DNA of 49,376 bases from Nitrosopumilus sp. (GCF_025699255.1 NZ_JAILWA010000010.1:1-49376), one strand, 5' to 3'. Shown: positions 1 to 8,133, counted from the stretch's first letter. Numbers and translations are program-made. The notes: generated by a model from the letters alone, not told the origin.

Positions 1-1169
1 ATAGTGGTGAAGCTCCAGGACAGAACCAAGAGAGTGCACCAGGAAATAGTGGTGACGAAACAGATTTGCCACCAGGATTTGAAGCATCTGGAGACAATCC
101 ATCTGAGAACGGGATAACAAATGGTAACGGATTAGGAATTGGAAAGATTCCACCAGGATTAGCAAAATTGTTTGGTAATGAAGAGGATACTAGTAATGAA
201 GATACATCAGAATTTGACAGTACATCAAATACTGGAAATACAAATGGTAACGGTCTAGTTGGATTTGAAGACACCCCACCAGGATTAGCAAAAAAGTTTG
301 ATGATTATTCATCAAGTTATGCACAAAATCCTGATGATTACTTTGAGAATCACTTTGAAGCATCAATAGATGATGTCTTTGAAACAAACTTCGATGGAAG
401 TAACAAAGGCAATGGTGAAGGCAAAGGTACATTGGGTTCATTTGGTGGAAAGTTCGGAGCACCACCAGGCCAAATCAAGAAAGGCGGACAAGAAGATAAT
501 GGAAAGGGTGCAAGTGACAATGCAATTTGTCACAATGGATTTACACTATATGTCAATGCAAAAGCTGTTAATGCTCACCTTAATCACGGAGATACTCAAG
601 GAGTATGTGCATCAGCAGGTATTACTGATGGAGAATCAGGAAACACATCAGGTACTGTAGGAACATCATACACTGCAAAAGGATTTACAGCATTATCAAA
701 TGTCCTAGTAGACATTACATCAAGTATTAGACTAGATGTAATGGCTCCAAACGGTACAAAGATTAGTGGAAATCCATCAGTGACACAACCATATAGTTTC
801 ACTCCAGATACAAATGGTGATTGGGATATTGATGTTACTTCATCTGGCGGATATACTCATACCAGAACAGTGTCTGTGACGGGAGGTCCAGATGCATCTG
901 CATCTGCTGGTGCAGGTCCATTTACTCAAAATGTAGCCATACCACTAACTGGTTCATGTACTGCTGATTGTGGCACAACATTATCATGGTCATGGGCCAT
1001 AACAACTCAGCCAACTGGCGGAGGAGGACCACCATCATTGGATGATTCAAGTCTACAAAACCCAACACTAGATCCAACTAGAGCAGGAGATTATGTGTTA
1101 ACATTAACTTACACAAACACATTAGGATACTATGAAGTAGATACGGTGTCATTTACAGTTGATCCTTAG
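1..1169 (+). CDS. Surface protein, 5' end cut off by the window edge
   Basis: The frame is open from the first bases of the window, so the true start lies upstream; the TTG at 66 is internal. The N-terminal half is low-complexity and rich in Asn, Gly, Ser and acidic residues, with a recurring PPG-containing motif (PPGLAKLF, PPGLAKKF, APPGQIKK). It is followed by a compact Cys/His segment, CHNG...AHLNHGD..G.C, near window position 530-610, and then by Ig/PKD-like beta-sandwich sequence ending in VDTVSFTVDP. No membrane anchor is visible at the C terminus. The composition fits an extracellular or cell-envelope protein. The CHNG/HLNHGD element recurs in exported microbial proteins and its Cys/His pattern suggests metal or disulfide stabilisation; that is inference. 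Exact function unknown. Confidence 0.75.
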   Translation, partial: SGEAPGQNQESAPGNSGDETDLPPGFEASGDNPSENGITNGNGLGIGKIPPGLAKLFGNEEDTSNEDTSEFDSTSNTGNTNGNGLVGFEDTPPGLAKKFDDYSSSYAQNPDDYFENHFEASIDDVFETNFDGSNKGNGEGKGTLGSFGGKFGAPPGQIKKGGQEDNGKGASDNAICHNGFTLYVNAKAVNAHLNHGDTQGVCASAGITDGESGNTSGTVGTSYTAKGFTALSNVLVDITSSIRLDVMAPNGTKISGNPSVTQPYSFTPDTNGDWDIDVTSSGGYTHTRTVSVTGGPDASASAGAGPFTQNVAIPLTGSCTADCGTTLSWSWAITTQPTGGGGPPSLDDSSLQNPTLDPTRAGDYVLTLTYTNTLGYYEVDTVSFTVDP

Positions 1170-1182
1170 AGAAAACTCTGAA

Positions 1183-2301
1183 TCACAACATATCTTTGAT
1201 TCTCGAATATTTTGAATCAGAAATAATGTTCAAAGAATGCATTGTATCAAGTTCTGATTCGATTTGTTCTTTAAGATAATCAGATAATTTTTGATCATAG
1301 CCATCTTCATATTTTTTTTCAGGAACATCTACAACTTTTTCAATAACTTTTTCCACAATTCTTTCAGCAGGTTTTTCCTCTACAGCAACTTGAGGAGTAT
1401 GATTCTTGAATTTCTTTATTCCAATCACACCTACAATCAATATTGGAATAACAATAACGGCAATTACAAGAGAATAGTTTTTTTCTACTTTGGCTGAAAC
1501 AGTTACTGGACCATCAATGAATACCTGAGCAACATTACCATCGTATTCTACTTCAGCACCATCCCATCCAGACAATGAATTAAGAACCAATCCATCACCT
1601 CCAGAATTTATTCCAATGGGAACAGTAACACCCTGTTCATACCAACCACTTCCAGTGGTTTCGCCAAAGTCAGAAATTACATTGAGTTTGTATTGAAAAG
1701 TAGTAAAGAAATCCACCTGATGGTATTCATTCATAGTAATTGGAGGTGTCGTAAAGGAGGTAGAACCATCATCCTCAATGTTCCAAAATTCAGATTTGTC
1801 CAAAGACCAACCAGTAACTTCTTGCCTTACTTTGTTTTGCTCAATTTCAGTAGTTTTTTGCACGTTTACGGATACAGCAGTACCTGCATCAAACCAATTA
1901 TCATTGGTTGGAGATGATGGAAGATATGAGAAATCATTGGTTCCCTCTACGCTTAGAGCATATTGCTGCGCAGCTCCAAACATAATATCATGAGAAGAAT
2001 CAGTTGGAATGTTTAGAGTAAAATCACCTCGAGCAGTTCTAGAAATTTTTACTTTTTCACCATCAAGCGTATAGGACTCCAGATTAAACCTGCTTGTTTC
2101 ATCATTGACCCAAGAATGATTCTGAGTAAGAGTAAATGTTTGTCCAGGAATTAAAGGGATCTCATATGAGGGCAAAACATTATTTTCAAAACTAACACTA
2201 ATCATATTTTGGTTTGAGAATTGTGCATCAACAGTGTTGTCAGAATGTGCTACAAAAATAGAACCACATAAAATCAATCCAAATATTATCAAAAACTTCA
2301 T
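1183..2301 (-). CDS. Membrane-anchored surface protein with cytoplasmic coiled tail
   Basis: 372 residues. An N-terminal signal peptide (about 1-20) is followed by a beta-rich ectodomain with the module YKLNVISDFGETTGSGWY, a pattern seen repeatedly in archaeal surface proteins. One membrane segment lies near residues 277-296 (VIAVIVIPILIVGVIGIKKF). A cytoplasmic tail follows, with a Val/Glu/Lys heptad-like stretch and a charged helical end. The ATG overlaps the stop of the upstream gene by 4 bases (ATGA), so the two are cotranscribed and probably translationally coupled. An outside domain joined to an inside coiled coil, plus a coupled cytoplasmic partner, suggests sensing or scaffolding. That is inference and no enzymatic motif is seen. 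Confidence 0.75.
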   Translation of the reverse strand: MKFLIIFGLILCGSIFVAHSDNTVDAQFSNQNMISVSFENNVLPSYEIPLIPGQTFTLTQNHSWVNDETSRFNLESYTLDGEKVKISRTARGDFTLNIPTDSSHDIMFGAAQQYALSVEGTNDFSYLPSSPTNDNWFDAGTAVSVNVQKTTEIEQNKVRQEVTGWSLDKSEFWNIEDDGSTSFTTPPITMNEYHQVDFFTTFQYKLNVISDFGETTGSGWYEQGVTVPIGINSGGDGLVLNSLSGWDGAEVEYDGNVAQVFIDGPVTVSAKVEKNYSLVIAVIVIPILIVGVIGIKKFKNHTPQVAVEEKPAERIVEKVIEKVVDVPEKKYEDGYDQKLSDYLKEQIESELDTMHSLNIISDSKYSRIKDML

Positions 2302-2912
2302 GATTCTGATACCACCAATGTTTCCAAACCAGAATATTTTGAATCCAGTTTTTCGTTAATTTTATCAAGGGATTTTTTGTAATCGCTGTTTAATGTTTCG
2401 TATTTTCCACGTGGAATAACATCAGAGTCAAAATCAGAATGCAATTTCTTTAGAGACTGCTCGTAACCATGTTTTTTTGCAAGTAACAAATAAAATTCAT
2501 CTGAAATTGGCCACGTATTTTTTGGCAATTCAAATACATCTCCAATTGGTTGTGTGCTTTCACCCCTAAAGCTATCAATCTCTTTGATTTTTTGGAATCT
2601 ATATGCAGTCAAAATATACCGTACATCATTTGATGCATATTTTAGTTTCTCAGCAAGACCACATTTTAGAAGAGATTTTTCTATGGTTAATCTCACAAGA
2701 TCTTGTTTTGATTTATCATGTTCTCCAGTTGTCTTTTTGGCAATTTCAGAAAGCTTTACTGGGCCCATTTTCTCAGCAGTTAATTCAGCTATTGCAAACA
2801 GAATTTTCTGAGTAAGCAATTCTTTTGAAACATCTTCCAAGTATTTGAAACAATTTTCTTTAAGGTTTTTTACCTTCAAAATACGTGAAATAAGATCTTC
2901 TTCACTAAGCAA
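2298..2912 (-). CDS. Cytoplasmic helical protein, possible winged helix, coupled to membrane partner
   Basis: 204 residues, soluble and mostly helical. The TTG start is forced because a stop codon lies immediately upstream in frame. Residues about 35-110 (LLTQKILFAIAELTAEKMGPVKLSEIAKKTTG ... LVRLTIEKSLLKCGLAEKL, read in parts) look like a helix-turn-helix or winged-helix arrangement, but I cannot prove DNA binding from sequence alone. The C-terminal half contains a basic and acidic helical stretch that could be a coiled coil. It is the first gene of a two-gene operon with the membrane-anchored protein downstream, with which it overlaps by 4 bases. Function not recognised. Confidence 0.7.
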   Translation of the reverse strand: MLSEEDLISRILKVKNLKENCFKYLEDVSKELLTQKILFAIAELTAEKMGPVKLSEIAKKTTGEHDKSKQDLVRLTIEKSLLKCGLAEKLKYASNDVRYILTAYRFQKIKEIDSFRGESTQPIGDVFELPKNTWPISDEFYLLLAKKHGYEQSLKKLHSDFDSDVIPRGKYETLNSDYKKSLDKINEKLDSKYSGLETLVVSES

Positions 2913-3046
2913 TCACAATCACCATTTCTCTTAACAACTGACTCTAAAGTGGATAGACATATTATTTTTGATAAAATCTTGATATTTTTTGTGTGATTCA
3001 GACATTTTGAGGCTAGTTTTAAAGGGAACAAAGTTTGCAGGATGTT

Positions 3047-3178
3047 GTGAAAGCAAGATTTAATGGAAAATGTGTAGAATGTGGAGACGTAATAAAAACA
3101 GGTAAAGAGATTCTGAAGAATTCAAAGGATCAATGGGTTCACAAAGCATGTTGTGATCTAGAAGAAGAGTTGCCATAG
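3047..3178 (+). CDS. Zinc-binding microprotein (43 aa)
   Basis: The GTG-initiated frame encodes 43 residues with CVEC near the N terminus and HKACC near the C terminus, a plausible single treble-clef or zinc-ribbon site made of CxxC plus His/Cys. The residues between are polar and basic (GDVIKTGKEILKNSKDQWV). An in-frame TTG at 3035 would add four residues. GTG is preferred because a TATA-like TTTTAAA at 3017-3023 lies about 27 bases upstream, the spacing of a leaderless archaeal start. Its metal site resembles small archaeal zinc-finger proteins of unknown role. Nucleic-acid binding is possible but unproven. Confidence 0.6.
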   Translation: MKARFNGKCVECGDVIKTGKEILKNSKDQWVHKACCDLEEELP

Positions 3179-3227
3179 ACAAATTAGTAATAAATTTTTT
3201 AAATGACTTTGTATTTTTGAGATTATA

Positions 3228-3650
3228 ATGGGCACAAAATCAAATATCGTCCTTATTGCGTCAATTATGGTTATTTTTGGAGTGATAATGATTCCAGCAA
3301 ATATTTCAGCTGAATCAAATCATGTAACTGTGACTCCAATTAATGCAGATGTAAGTTTGGAGAAAACCACTACCACGATGACAGTCCCTGAAGATAACAA
3401 ACTCCCATGGGGGATTGTAAGAGGCGAAGCATCAGAAGTAGCAGAAAGATATCCAATAATTATTCAAATGTATAAAGGAGAAGATCCGGTTCATTTTGCA
3501 CAAGTTGATGCTAAAGGTGACGGTTCATATGAATACAAATTCAGAGTAAGAAGTGTAGATTCTAACACAGGAGAGTTTGTAAATATCTTTCAAGGAGATT
3601 ACACTGTAAAAATTTACAAGGTAATTCCAAATACTAATGATTTAGCATAA
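3228..3650 (+). CDS. Secreted protein of unknown function
   Basis: 140 residues. A clear signal peptide (about 1-28, hydrophobic core IVLIASIMVIFGVIMIPANI) is followed by a small beta-rich domain containing YKGEDPVHFAQVDAKGDGSYEYKF and ending VKIYKVIP. There is no cysteine, no metal-site pattern and no C-terminal anchor, so it is probably released or held non-covalently at the cell surface. A TATA-like AT tract near 3195-3205 sits about 27 bases before the ATG, fitting leaderless transcription of a single gene. The DGSYEYKF segment resembles an Ig/FN3-like strand pair of the kind found in small exported proteins of marine ammonia-oxidising archaea. Function unknown. Confidence 0.75.
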   Translation: MGTKSNIVLIASIMVIFGVIMIPANISAESNHVTVTPINADVSLEKTTTTMTVPEDNKLPWGIVRGEASEVAERYPIIIQMYKGEDPVHFAQVDAKGDGSYEYKFRVRSVDSNTGEFVNIFQGDYTVKIYKVIPNTNDLA

Positions 3651-3704
3651 TCAACAATATTTCATAGAATTCATATACTGAATATCCAAACGAAGAGCTA
3701 GAAA

Positions 3705-4244
3705 ATGAGCAAGAATTTTTGGCACGATATCGAATCAGGTACAGATGTTCCTGAAATAATTAATGCGATTGTAGAAATTCCAAAGGGTTCTATGAACAAG
3801 TACGAATACGATAAGAAACACAATATGATAAAATTAGACAGAGTTTTGTTCTCACCATTTCATTATCCTGGAGATTATGGGTTAATTCCACAAACGTTAT
3901 CTGAAGACGGCGACCCGCTGGATGCACTAGTATTAGTTACAAACCCAACTTATCCTGGAATTCTAATCGAGGCAAGGCCCATTGGATTACTCCAAATGAA
4001 AGATGACGGGAAATTAGATGACAAGATTATTTGTGTTGCAACAAATGATCCAAGATATTTGCACACAGCAGATATTTCAGATATTGAAGATCACTATCGT
4101 TCAGAAATCGCCCACTTTTTCCAAGTTTACAAAGATTTGGAAGGCAAAAAAGTAGAGATCATGGGATGGAAATCAGCTAAAGAAGCCAAAGTGGTAATTA
4201 TAGAATCTATAAAAAGATACAAAGACACGTTGAAAAAATATTAA
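3705..4244 (+). CDS. ppa: Inorganic pyrophosphatase, family I (soluble)
   Basis: 179 residues, the usual length for the family. Hydrolyses cytosolic diphosphate to two phosphates, pulling forward nucleic-acid, protein and CoA synthesis. The family I signature is complete: EIPKGSMNKYEYD (24-36), then FHYPGDYGLIPQT (52-64), and the metal-binding EDGDPLDALV (67-76) with D68, D70 and D73. The further acidic cluster near 100-106 supplies metal ligands in this family. The stop is followed after one base by the next gene (zf-UBP protein), so the two are probably cotranscribed. The same window also encodes a membrane pyrophosphatase, so diphosphate is handled both with and without energy conservation. 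Confidence 0.97.
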   Translation: MSKNFWHDIESGTDVPEIINAIVEIPKGSMNKYEYDKKHNMIKLDRVLFSPFHYPGDYGLIPQTLSEDGDPLDALVLVTNPTYPGILIEARPIGLLQMKDDGKLDDKIICVATNDPRYLHTADISDIEDHYRSEIAHFFQVYKDLEGKKVEIMGWKSAKEAKVVIIESIKRYKDTLKKY

Positions 4245-4245
4245 C

Positions 4246-4500
4246 ATGACAAAAGAGTGTGAACATTTCATTCAAGAAAACAAAGTATCTCAAAATACAA
4301 AAAATTGTGAAGAGTGTGAAAAAGAACATCTTCCAGTAGTTGCACTTCGAATGTGTTTAACATGTGGACATGTAGGTTGTTGTGATTCATCTATTGGAAA
4401 ACACGCAACTAAACATTTTGAAGAAACAGGGCATCCAGTTATGCAAGCAGTACCAGAAAAGATTTGGAAGTGGTGCTACATTCATGAAGAATATTATTGA
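4246..4500 (+). CDS. Stand-alone zf-UBP (ubiquitin-hydrolase type) zinc-finger protein
   Basis: 84 residues forming a single UBP-type zinc finger. Visible ligands are C5 and H7, the pair C21/C24, the pair C37/C40, C45 or C46, and the His set in GKHATKHFEETGHPV (H53, H57, H63). In eukaryotes this fold binds the free C-terminal Gly-Gly of ubiquitin within deubiquitinases, HDAC6 and BRAP. As a free-standing prokaryotic protein its ligand is not established. It follows ppa by one base and is probably cotranscribed. No ubiquitin-like gene ending in Gly-Gly is visible in this window, so a role in a ubiquitin-like pathway is inference only. Confidence 0.9.
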   Translation: MTKECEHFIQENKVSQNTKNCEECEKEHLPVVALRMCLTCGHVGCCDSSIGKHATKHFEETGHPVMQAVPEKIWKWCYIHEEYY

Positions 4501-4530
4501 TAGAATAAATTATTTTTCCATAATATTCTA
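4501..4530. terminator. Inverted repeat between convergent genes
   Basis: TAGAATA at 4501-4507 and TATTCTA at 4524-4530 form a perfect 7-base inverted repeat around an AT-rich loop that includes a run of five T. It fills the gap between the stop of the zf-UBP gene and the stop of tbp, so it could act as a bidirectional terminator. In such AT-rich DNA a repeat of this size can also arise by chance. Confidence 0.3.
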
Positions 4531-5088
4531 ATCGTAAACCATTAACCCTTTTTCTTCAAGCAATGCATGAATTTGGTTGACAGAACGATGAACATCTTTT
4601 TCAAGTTTGGCCCCAACACATACCAACTTACCAGATGCAAAAATCAAGATCACAGTTTTTGGGTCTAGCATTCTATGAATAAGTCCAGGGAATTGTTCTG
4701 GTTCATACATACTTCTTGGGAGAGTTCTTGCAGCTTGTTCCAAGTTTACCTTACCGCCAAGATTGATAGAAGATACTATATTTTGAATAGAAACCAAAGG
4801 ATCATTTTTAATTTTGATTTTTCCTTTCCTTAGAATTTTCACCACTTCAAAGACAGCAGTTTCAGCTAATTCTTGGGATTTGGCACCGGTACATACCATC
4901 TTTCCAGAACCAAAGAGGAGCGTGGCAGTCTTTGGGTTTTTGAGTCTAAATACGGCTCCAGGGAATTGTTCTGGATGATATTCTACTGCAGGGAATTTTT
5001 TAGTGATATCCACCAAGTCTAATTTTTGTTCAATGGTAGCAGATGCTACAACATTTACAATTGCAATTACAGGTTTAGTTTGAGTCAT
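4528..5088 (-). CDS. tbp: TATA-box-binding protein (TBP)
   Basis: 186 residues with the two imperfect direct repeats of the saddle-shaped TBP core. Repeat one contains PEQFPGAVFRLKNPKTATLLF and GSGKMVCTGAK (39-70). Repeat two contains PEQFPGLIHRMLDPKTVILIF and ASGKLVCVGAK (130-161). It binds the TATA box and, with TFB, recruits RNA polymerase. The gene starts only 4 bases after the tfb stop, so both general factors are made from one operon. The strict repeat conservation and normal length argue for a functional core factor. Confidence 0.97.
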   Translation of the reverse strand: MTQTKPVIAIVNVVASATIEQKLDLVDITKKFPAVEYHPEQFPGAVFRLKNPKTATLLFGSGKMVCTGAKSQELAETAVFEVVKILRKGKIKIKNDPLVSIQNIVSSINLGGKVNLEQAARTLPRSMYEPEQFPGLIHRMLDPKTVILIFASGKLVCVGAKLEKDVHRSVNQIHALLEEKGLMVYD

Positions 5089-5092
5089 TTTT

Positions 5093-6037
5093 TCACTTAC
5101 CTCCCATTACATCCATATTTTGATCCAATCTCAAGCCTTTGTATCTATTTCTAATTGTTACTTCTGTAACGTTTGCAGCTTCTGCAATATCACGTTGAGT
5201 TTTATCTTCACCGTTTTTCACACAAGATAGGTATAGTGCTGCAGCTGCTAATCCCATTGGATCTTTCCCTGCAGATTCTTCATGAGCTTGAGCATCTTTG
5301 AGAACTTTAACTGCATAGCGTTTTGTTTTTTCAGTGATTCCAATAGAACTTGCAATTCTTGCAACACATTGAACTGGGTCTACCACAGGCATTTTCAATT
5401 CTAATTCTTGGTGTAAAATTCTATAGCATCTCGAAATATCTTTTTTCTTGATATTACCTGCATCAGAAACATCTTTTAGAGTTCTAGGAGTTTCAGTGTC
5501 CCTACATGCAGCATAAAGAGATGCTGCAATTAATGCAGAAATAGAACGACCTTTCACCAGTCCTTTTTCTAATGCTTTTCTGTAGATGTATGATGCCTTT
5601 TCAATAACTGCATCAGATAATGAAAGTTTGTCTTTTAATGTAGATAATTCACTTAGTGCTTGTCGAAGGTTTTTGTCTGAAGAAGCATTTACTTTACTTC
5701 TACTATCCCATGTTCGTAGTCTTTCGATAGTACTTTTCATTGTAGATGTTAGAGGTTTTCCAGAAGAGTCTTTGTTCATAGGACTGATGATTGTTGCAAG
5801 ACCTCTGTCATGCATTGCAAGAGATGTAGGCGCTCCTGTTCTAGTTGGATCTGCGCCACCTTCTTTGGAAAATGATCTCCATTCAGGGCCAGAATCTTGC
5901 AATGTCTCTGTAATCACATAACCACATTTTCCACAAAATCTTTCGCCGGTATCATTATCAGTCAACATGGCATTTTTGCCACAACGACCACATGTCGAAT
6001 CTGCATTAATAATTTCTAAAACCAAAGGTAATTCCAA
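5093..6037 (-). CDS. tfb: Transcription initiation factor TFB (TFIIB homologue)
   Basis: 314 residues. The N-terminal zinc ribbon uses C16, C19, C35 and C38. The B-reader/linker (PEWRSFSKEGGADPTRTGAP) follows at about 51-70. Two cyclin-like repeats span roughly 115-205 and 215-305, the second ending in the BRE-recognising helix-turn-helix (TQRDIAEAANVTEVTIRNRY). TFB bridges TBP-DNA and RNA polymerase. The TTG start gives a short leader before the zinc ribbon; an AATAAAT element about 30 bases upstream on the minus strand fits its promoter. It is the first gene of a tfb-tbp operon. These archaea commonly carry several TFB paralogues; this one has all canonical parts. Confidence 0.96.
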   Translation of the reverse strand: MELPLVLEIINADSTCGRCGKNAMLTDNDTGERFCGKCGYVITETLQDSGPEWRSFSKEGGADPTRTGAPTSLAMHDRGLATIISPMNKDSSGKPLTSTMKSTIERLRTWDSRSKVNASSDKNLRQALSELSTLKDKLSLSDAVIEKASYIYRKALEKGLVKGRSISALIAASLYAACRDTETPRTLKDVSDAGNIKKKDISRCYRILHQELELKMPVVDPVQCVARIASSIGITEKTKRYAVKVLKDAQAHEESAGKDPMGLAAAALYLSCVKNGEDKTQRDIAEAANVTEVTIRNRYKGLRLDQNMDVMGGK

Positions 6038-6214
6038 TATTGCACAGTTGATTTCCTATATGAACCGATTTATTCTGCCATTTTTGAAGAAAATAACGAG
6101 CCTGGAAATAAAAGGAGAATTTCCACAGTAACAAGATCCTAGGCACAAAAACAAAGATCAGAAAAACAGATTTTAGCAGTCGCAATCACATATGAAAAAT
6201 CAACATCATATTCA

Positions 6215-6224
6215 TTTTTTAATA
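6215..6224 (+). promoter_or_regulatory. TATA box fixing the oligopeptidase start
   Basis: A TTTTTAAT element is centred about 26 bases before the ATG at 6246, the spacing of a leaderless archaeal promoter. This argues against the longer reading that would begin at 6192, because that start lies upstream of the promoter. Confidence 0.5.
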
Positions 6225-6245
6225 GTTGTAAATCAGCAAATTGAG

Positions 6246-8018
6246 ATGTCATCGTATCAGCTAGGAAAATGGGATCTATCAGAATTATCTAAAAATCCAA
6301 AAAGCCCTGCATTTCAAAAACAAATTCAAGAATTAGAGCAACTTGCAAAAAAGTTTGAAAAAATCAAATCTAAACTTAATCCAAAAATGTCTTCAAAACA
6401 ATTTATGCATATCTTAGATCAAGTAGAAGAAATTTCTGAAAAGATGAGTAAGATTGGTGGATATGCATCATTATCTTATTCTTCAGACACACAATCAGAT
6501 GAAGCAACATCGTTGATGACTAAAATGTCAAAACTTGGTTCTGAGATTTCAAATAAGATTTTATTTTTTGATTTGTGGTGGAAAACTCAAGTAGATGATA
6601 AAAATGCAAAAAGACTCATGAGTGATGCTGGAGAAATAACAGAATATCTCTCACATAAAAGACTGTTTGCAAAATATGCTTTAAGTGAACCAGAAGAGAG
6701 AATCATCAACACACTAGATGTTACAGGGATTTCTGCACTTGTAAAATTGTATGACAAGATAACAAATTCATTTGAATATAAAATGAAAATTGGAAACAAA
6801 TCCAAAACAATGACTAGAGAAGAACTTACAAATTATGTGAGAAGTACAAATCCAAAAATTCGAGAAACAGCATACAAAACCATTCTTTCAAAATATTCAG
6901 AAAATAAAGGAGTCATTGGAGAGATTTATCAAAACATTGTTCTCAATTGGAAAGACGAAGGGATAGAAATCAGAGGTTACAAATCTCCAATATCAATGAG
7001 AAACATCGGTAATGATGTAGATGACAAAACTATAGATTCTTTGTTAACAGTATGCAAAAAAAATTCTCCAGTTTTTCAGAAATTTTTTGTACAAAAAGCA
7101 AAAATGCTAAAAATGAAAAAATTGCGAAGATATGATTTGTATGCTCCTGCCACATCCAACATTAAAGAAAAAAACTATTCGTATGACAAATCAGTAAAAT
7201 TGGTTTTTGAGTCACTTGGCAAGTTTAGTGGGACTTTAGAAGAATATGCAAAAAAAGTATTCAATGAAAAACATATTGATTCAGAGATAAGACAAGGTAA
7301 AAGAGACGGAGCATTTTGTAGTACTCTGACGCCAAAAATTACGCCGTATGTATTAGTAAATTTCACTGGGAAATCAAGAGACGTGTTTACTTTAGCTCAT
7401 GAACTAGGTCATGCCGTACATAGTCAAGCTGCACAAGATAGATCAATTCTTGTTCAAGATGCGCCATTGCCACTTGCAGAAACTGCATCAACATTCTCAG
7501 AGTTATTATTGTACGATAATTTGTCAGATAAAATTTCTGATGATGAGAAAAAAATTATGCTTTCAGAAAAAATAGATGATCTTTATGCAACGATACTAAG
7601 ACAATCATTTTTCACAATTTTCGAAGTTGATGCTCATGAACAAATTGGTAATGGAACAACTATAGATGAAATATCAAAAACATATTTGAAAAATCTTAAA
7701 ACACAATTTGGAAATTCTGTGAGTTTAACTGAAGATTTTGAAATAGAATGGAGTTGTATTCCTCATTTTTATCACACTCCGTTTTACTGTTATGCATATT
7801 CATTTGGAAATTTGTTAGCATTGTCATTATTTCAAAGATACAAAAAAGAAGGCAAAGACTTTGTTCCAGCATATATCAAGATTTTAGCTGCAGGAGGATC
7901 CAAAAAACCAGAGAAATTACTTTCTGAATATGGATTTGACATATCTAGTCCCAAATTTTGGCAAGAAGGATTTGATTATGTTAAAGAACAAGTTAGCACA
8001 TTATCAAAACTGAATTAA
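6246..8018 (+). CDS. pepF: Oligoendopeptidase F-type metallopeptidase (M3 family)
   Basis: 590 residues from the preferred ATG; the same frame opens 18 codons earlier, but the TATA box falls between the two starts. The protein is a helical M3 zinc peptidase. The active-site motif HELGHAVHS has H385, E386 and H389, and the third ligand is E412 in AETASTFSEL. The C-terminal HFYHTPFYCYAYSFGNLLAL segment is the usual substrate-cleft region of PepF enzymes. Full length for the family (about 560-610). It degrades peptides of roughly 7-20 residues in the cytoplasm, completing protein turnover. It is transcribed divergently from tfb and no operon partner is evident. Confidence 0.93.
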   Translation: MSSYQLGKWDLSELSKNPKSPAFQKQIQELEQLAKKFEKIKSKLNPKMSSKQFMHILDQVEEISEKMSKIGGYASLSYSSDTQSDEATSLMTKMSKLGSEISNKILFFDLWWKTQVDDKNAKRLMSDAGEITEYLSHKRLFAKYALSEPEERIINTLDVTGISALVKLYDKITNSFEYKMKIGNKSKTMTREELTNYVRSTNPKIRETAYKTILSKYSENKGVIGEIYQNIVLNWKDEGIEIRGYKSPISMRNIGNDVDDKTIDSLLTVCKKNSPVFQKFFVQKAKMLKMKKLRRYDLYAPATSNIKEKNYSYDKSVKLVFESLGKFSGTLEEYAKKVFNEKHIDSEIRQGKRDGAFCSTLTPKITPYVLVNFTGKSRDVFTLAHELGHAVHSQAAQDRSILVQDAPLPLAETASTFSELLLYDNLSDKISDDEKKIMLSEKIDDLYATILRQSFFTIFEVDAHEQIGNGTTIDEISKTYLKNLKTQFGNSVSLTEDFEIEWSCIPHFYHTPFYCYAYSFGNLLALSLFQRYKKEGKDFVPAYIKILAAGGSKKPEKLLSEYGFDISSPKFWQEGFDYVKEQVSTLSKLN

Positions 8019-8019
8019 T

Positions 8020-8095
8020 TTTTAGAATAAATGGGGCTGACAGTCCAACGCATGGACTGCCAGCTTGTTCCCCGAACGGTTTGAATTCGATGTCA
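8020..8095 (-). ncRNA. Candidate structured small RNA
   Basis: Read on the minus strand, the region forms an 11-pair stem, GCTGGCAGTCC against GGACTGTCAGC, around a 7-base loop. A flanking GGG/CCC pairing extends it. The only non-Watson-Crick position is G-U on this strand but A-C on the other, which favours the minus strand as the RNA. A strong TTTAAA box lies about 27 bases before the inferred 5' end near 8094. The local GC content is well above the surroundings. There is no open frame of note. I do not recognise the family: it has no tRNA cloverleaf, no C/D boxes and no ACA end. Confidence 0.45.
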
Positions 8096-8118
8096 ATACC
8101 AAGACAAAGATAATCTGA

Positions 8119-8124
8119 TTTAAA
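8119..8124 (-). promoter_or_regulatory. TATA box for the candidate small RNA
   Basis: TTTAAA, preceded on the minus strand by the purine-rich AAAGG of a BRE-like element. It resembles the TTTAAA before tRNA-Thr in this window. It lies downstream of the 8134-8763 gene and points at the structured region, with nothing else to serve. Confidence 0.4.
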
Positions 8125-8133
8125 CCTTTGAAA

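Noticed and set aside
190..465. Minus-strand frame inside the first surface gene
   Set aside because: Shadow of a low-complexity coding region; His/Leu-rich and without a start context.
4246..4500. Deubiquitinase
   Set aside because: Only the finger is present; no peptidase domain is in the frame.
6060..6131. 23-codon frame before the oligopeptidase gene
   Set aside because: No promoter at proper spacing and no recognisable feature; the region serves as the divergent promoter of tfb and the peptidase.
8020..8095. tRNA-like element
   Set aside because: A TTTGAAT sequence recalls a T loop, but the flanking bases do not pair and there is no acceptor stem.
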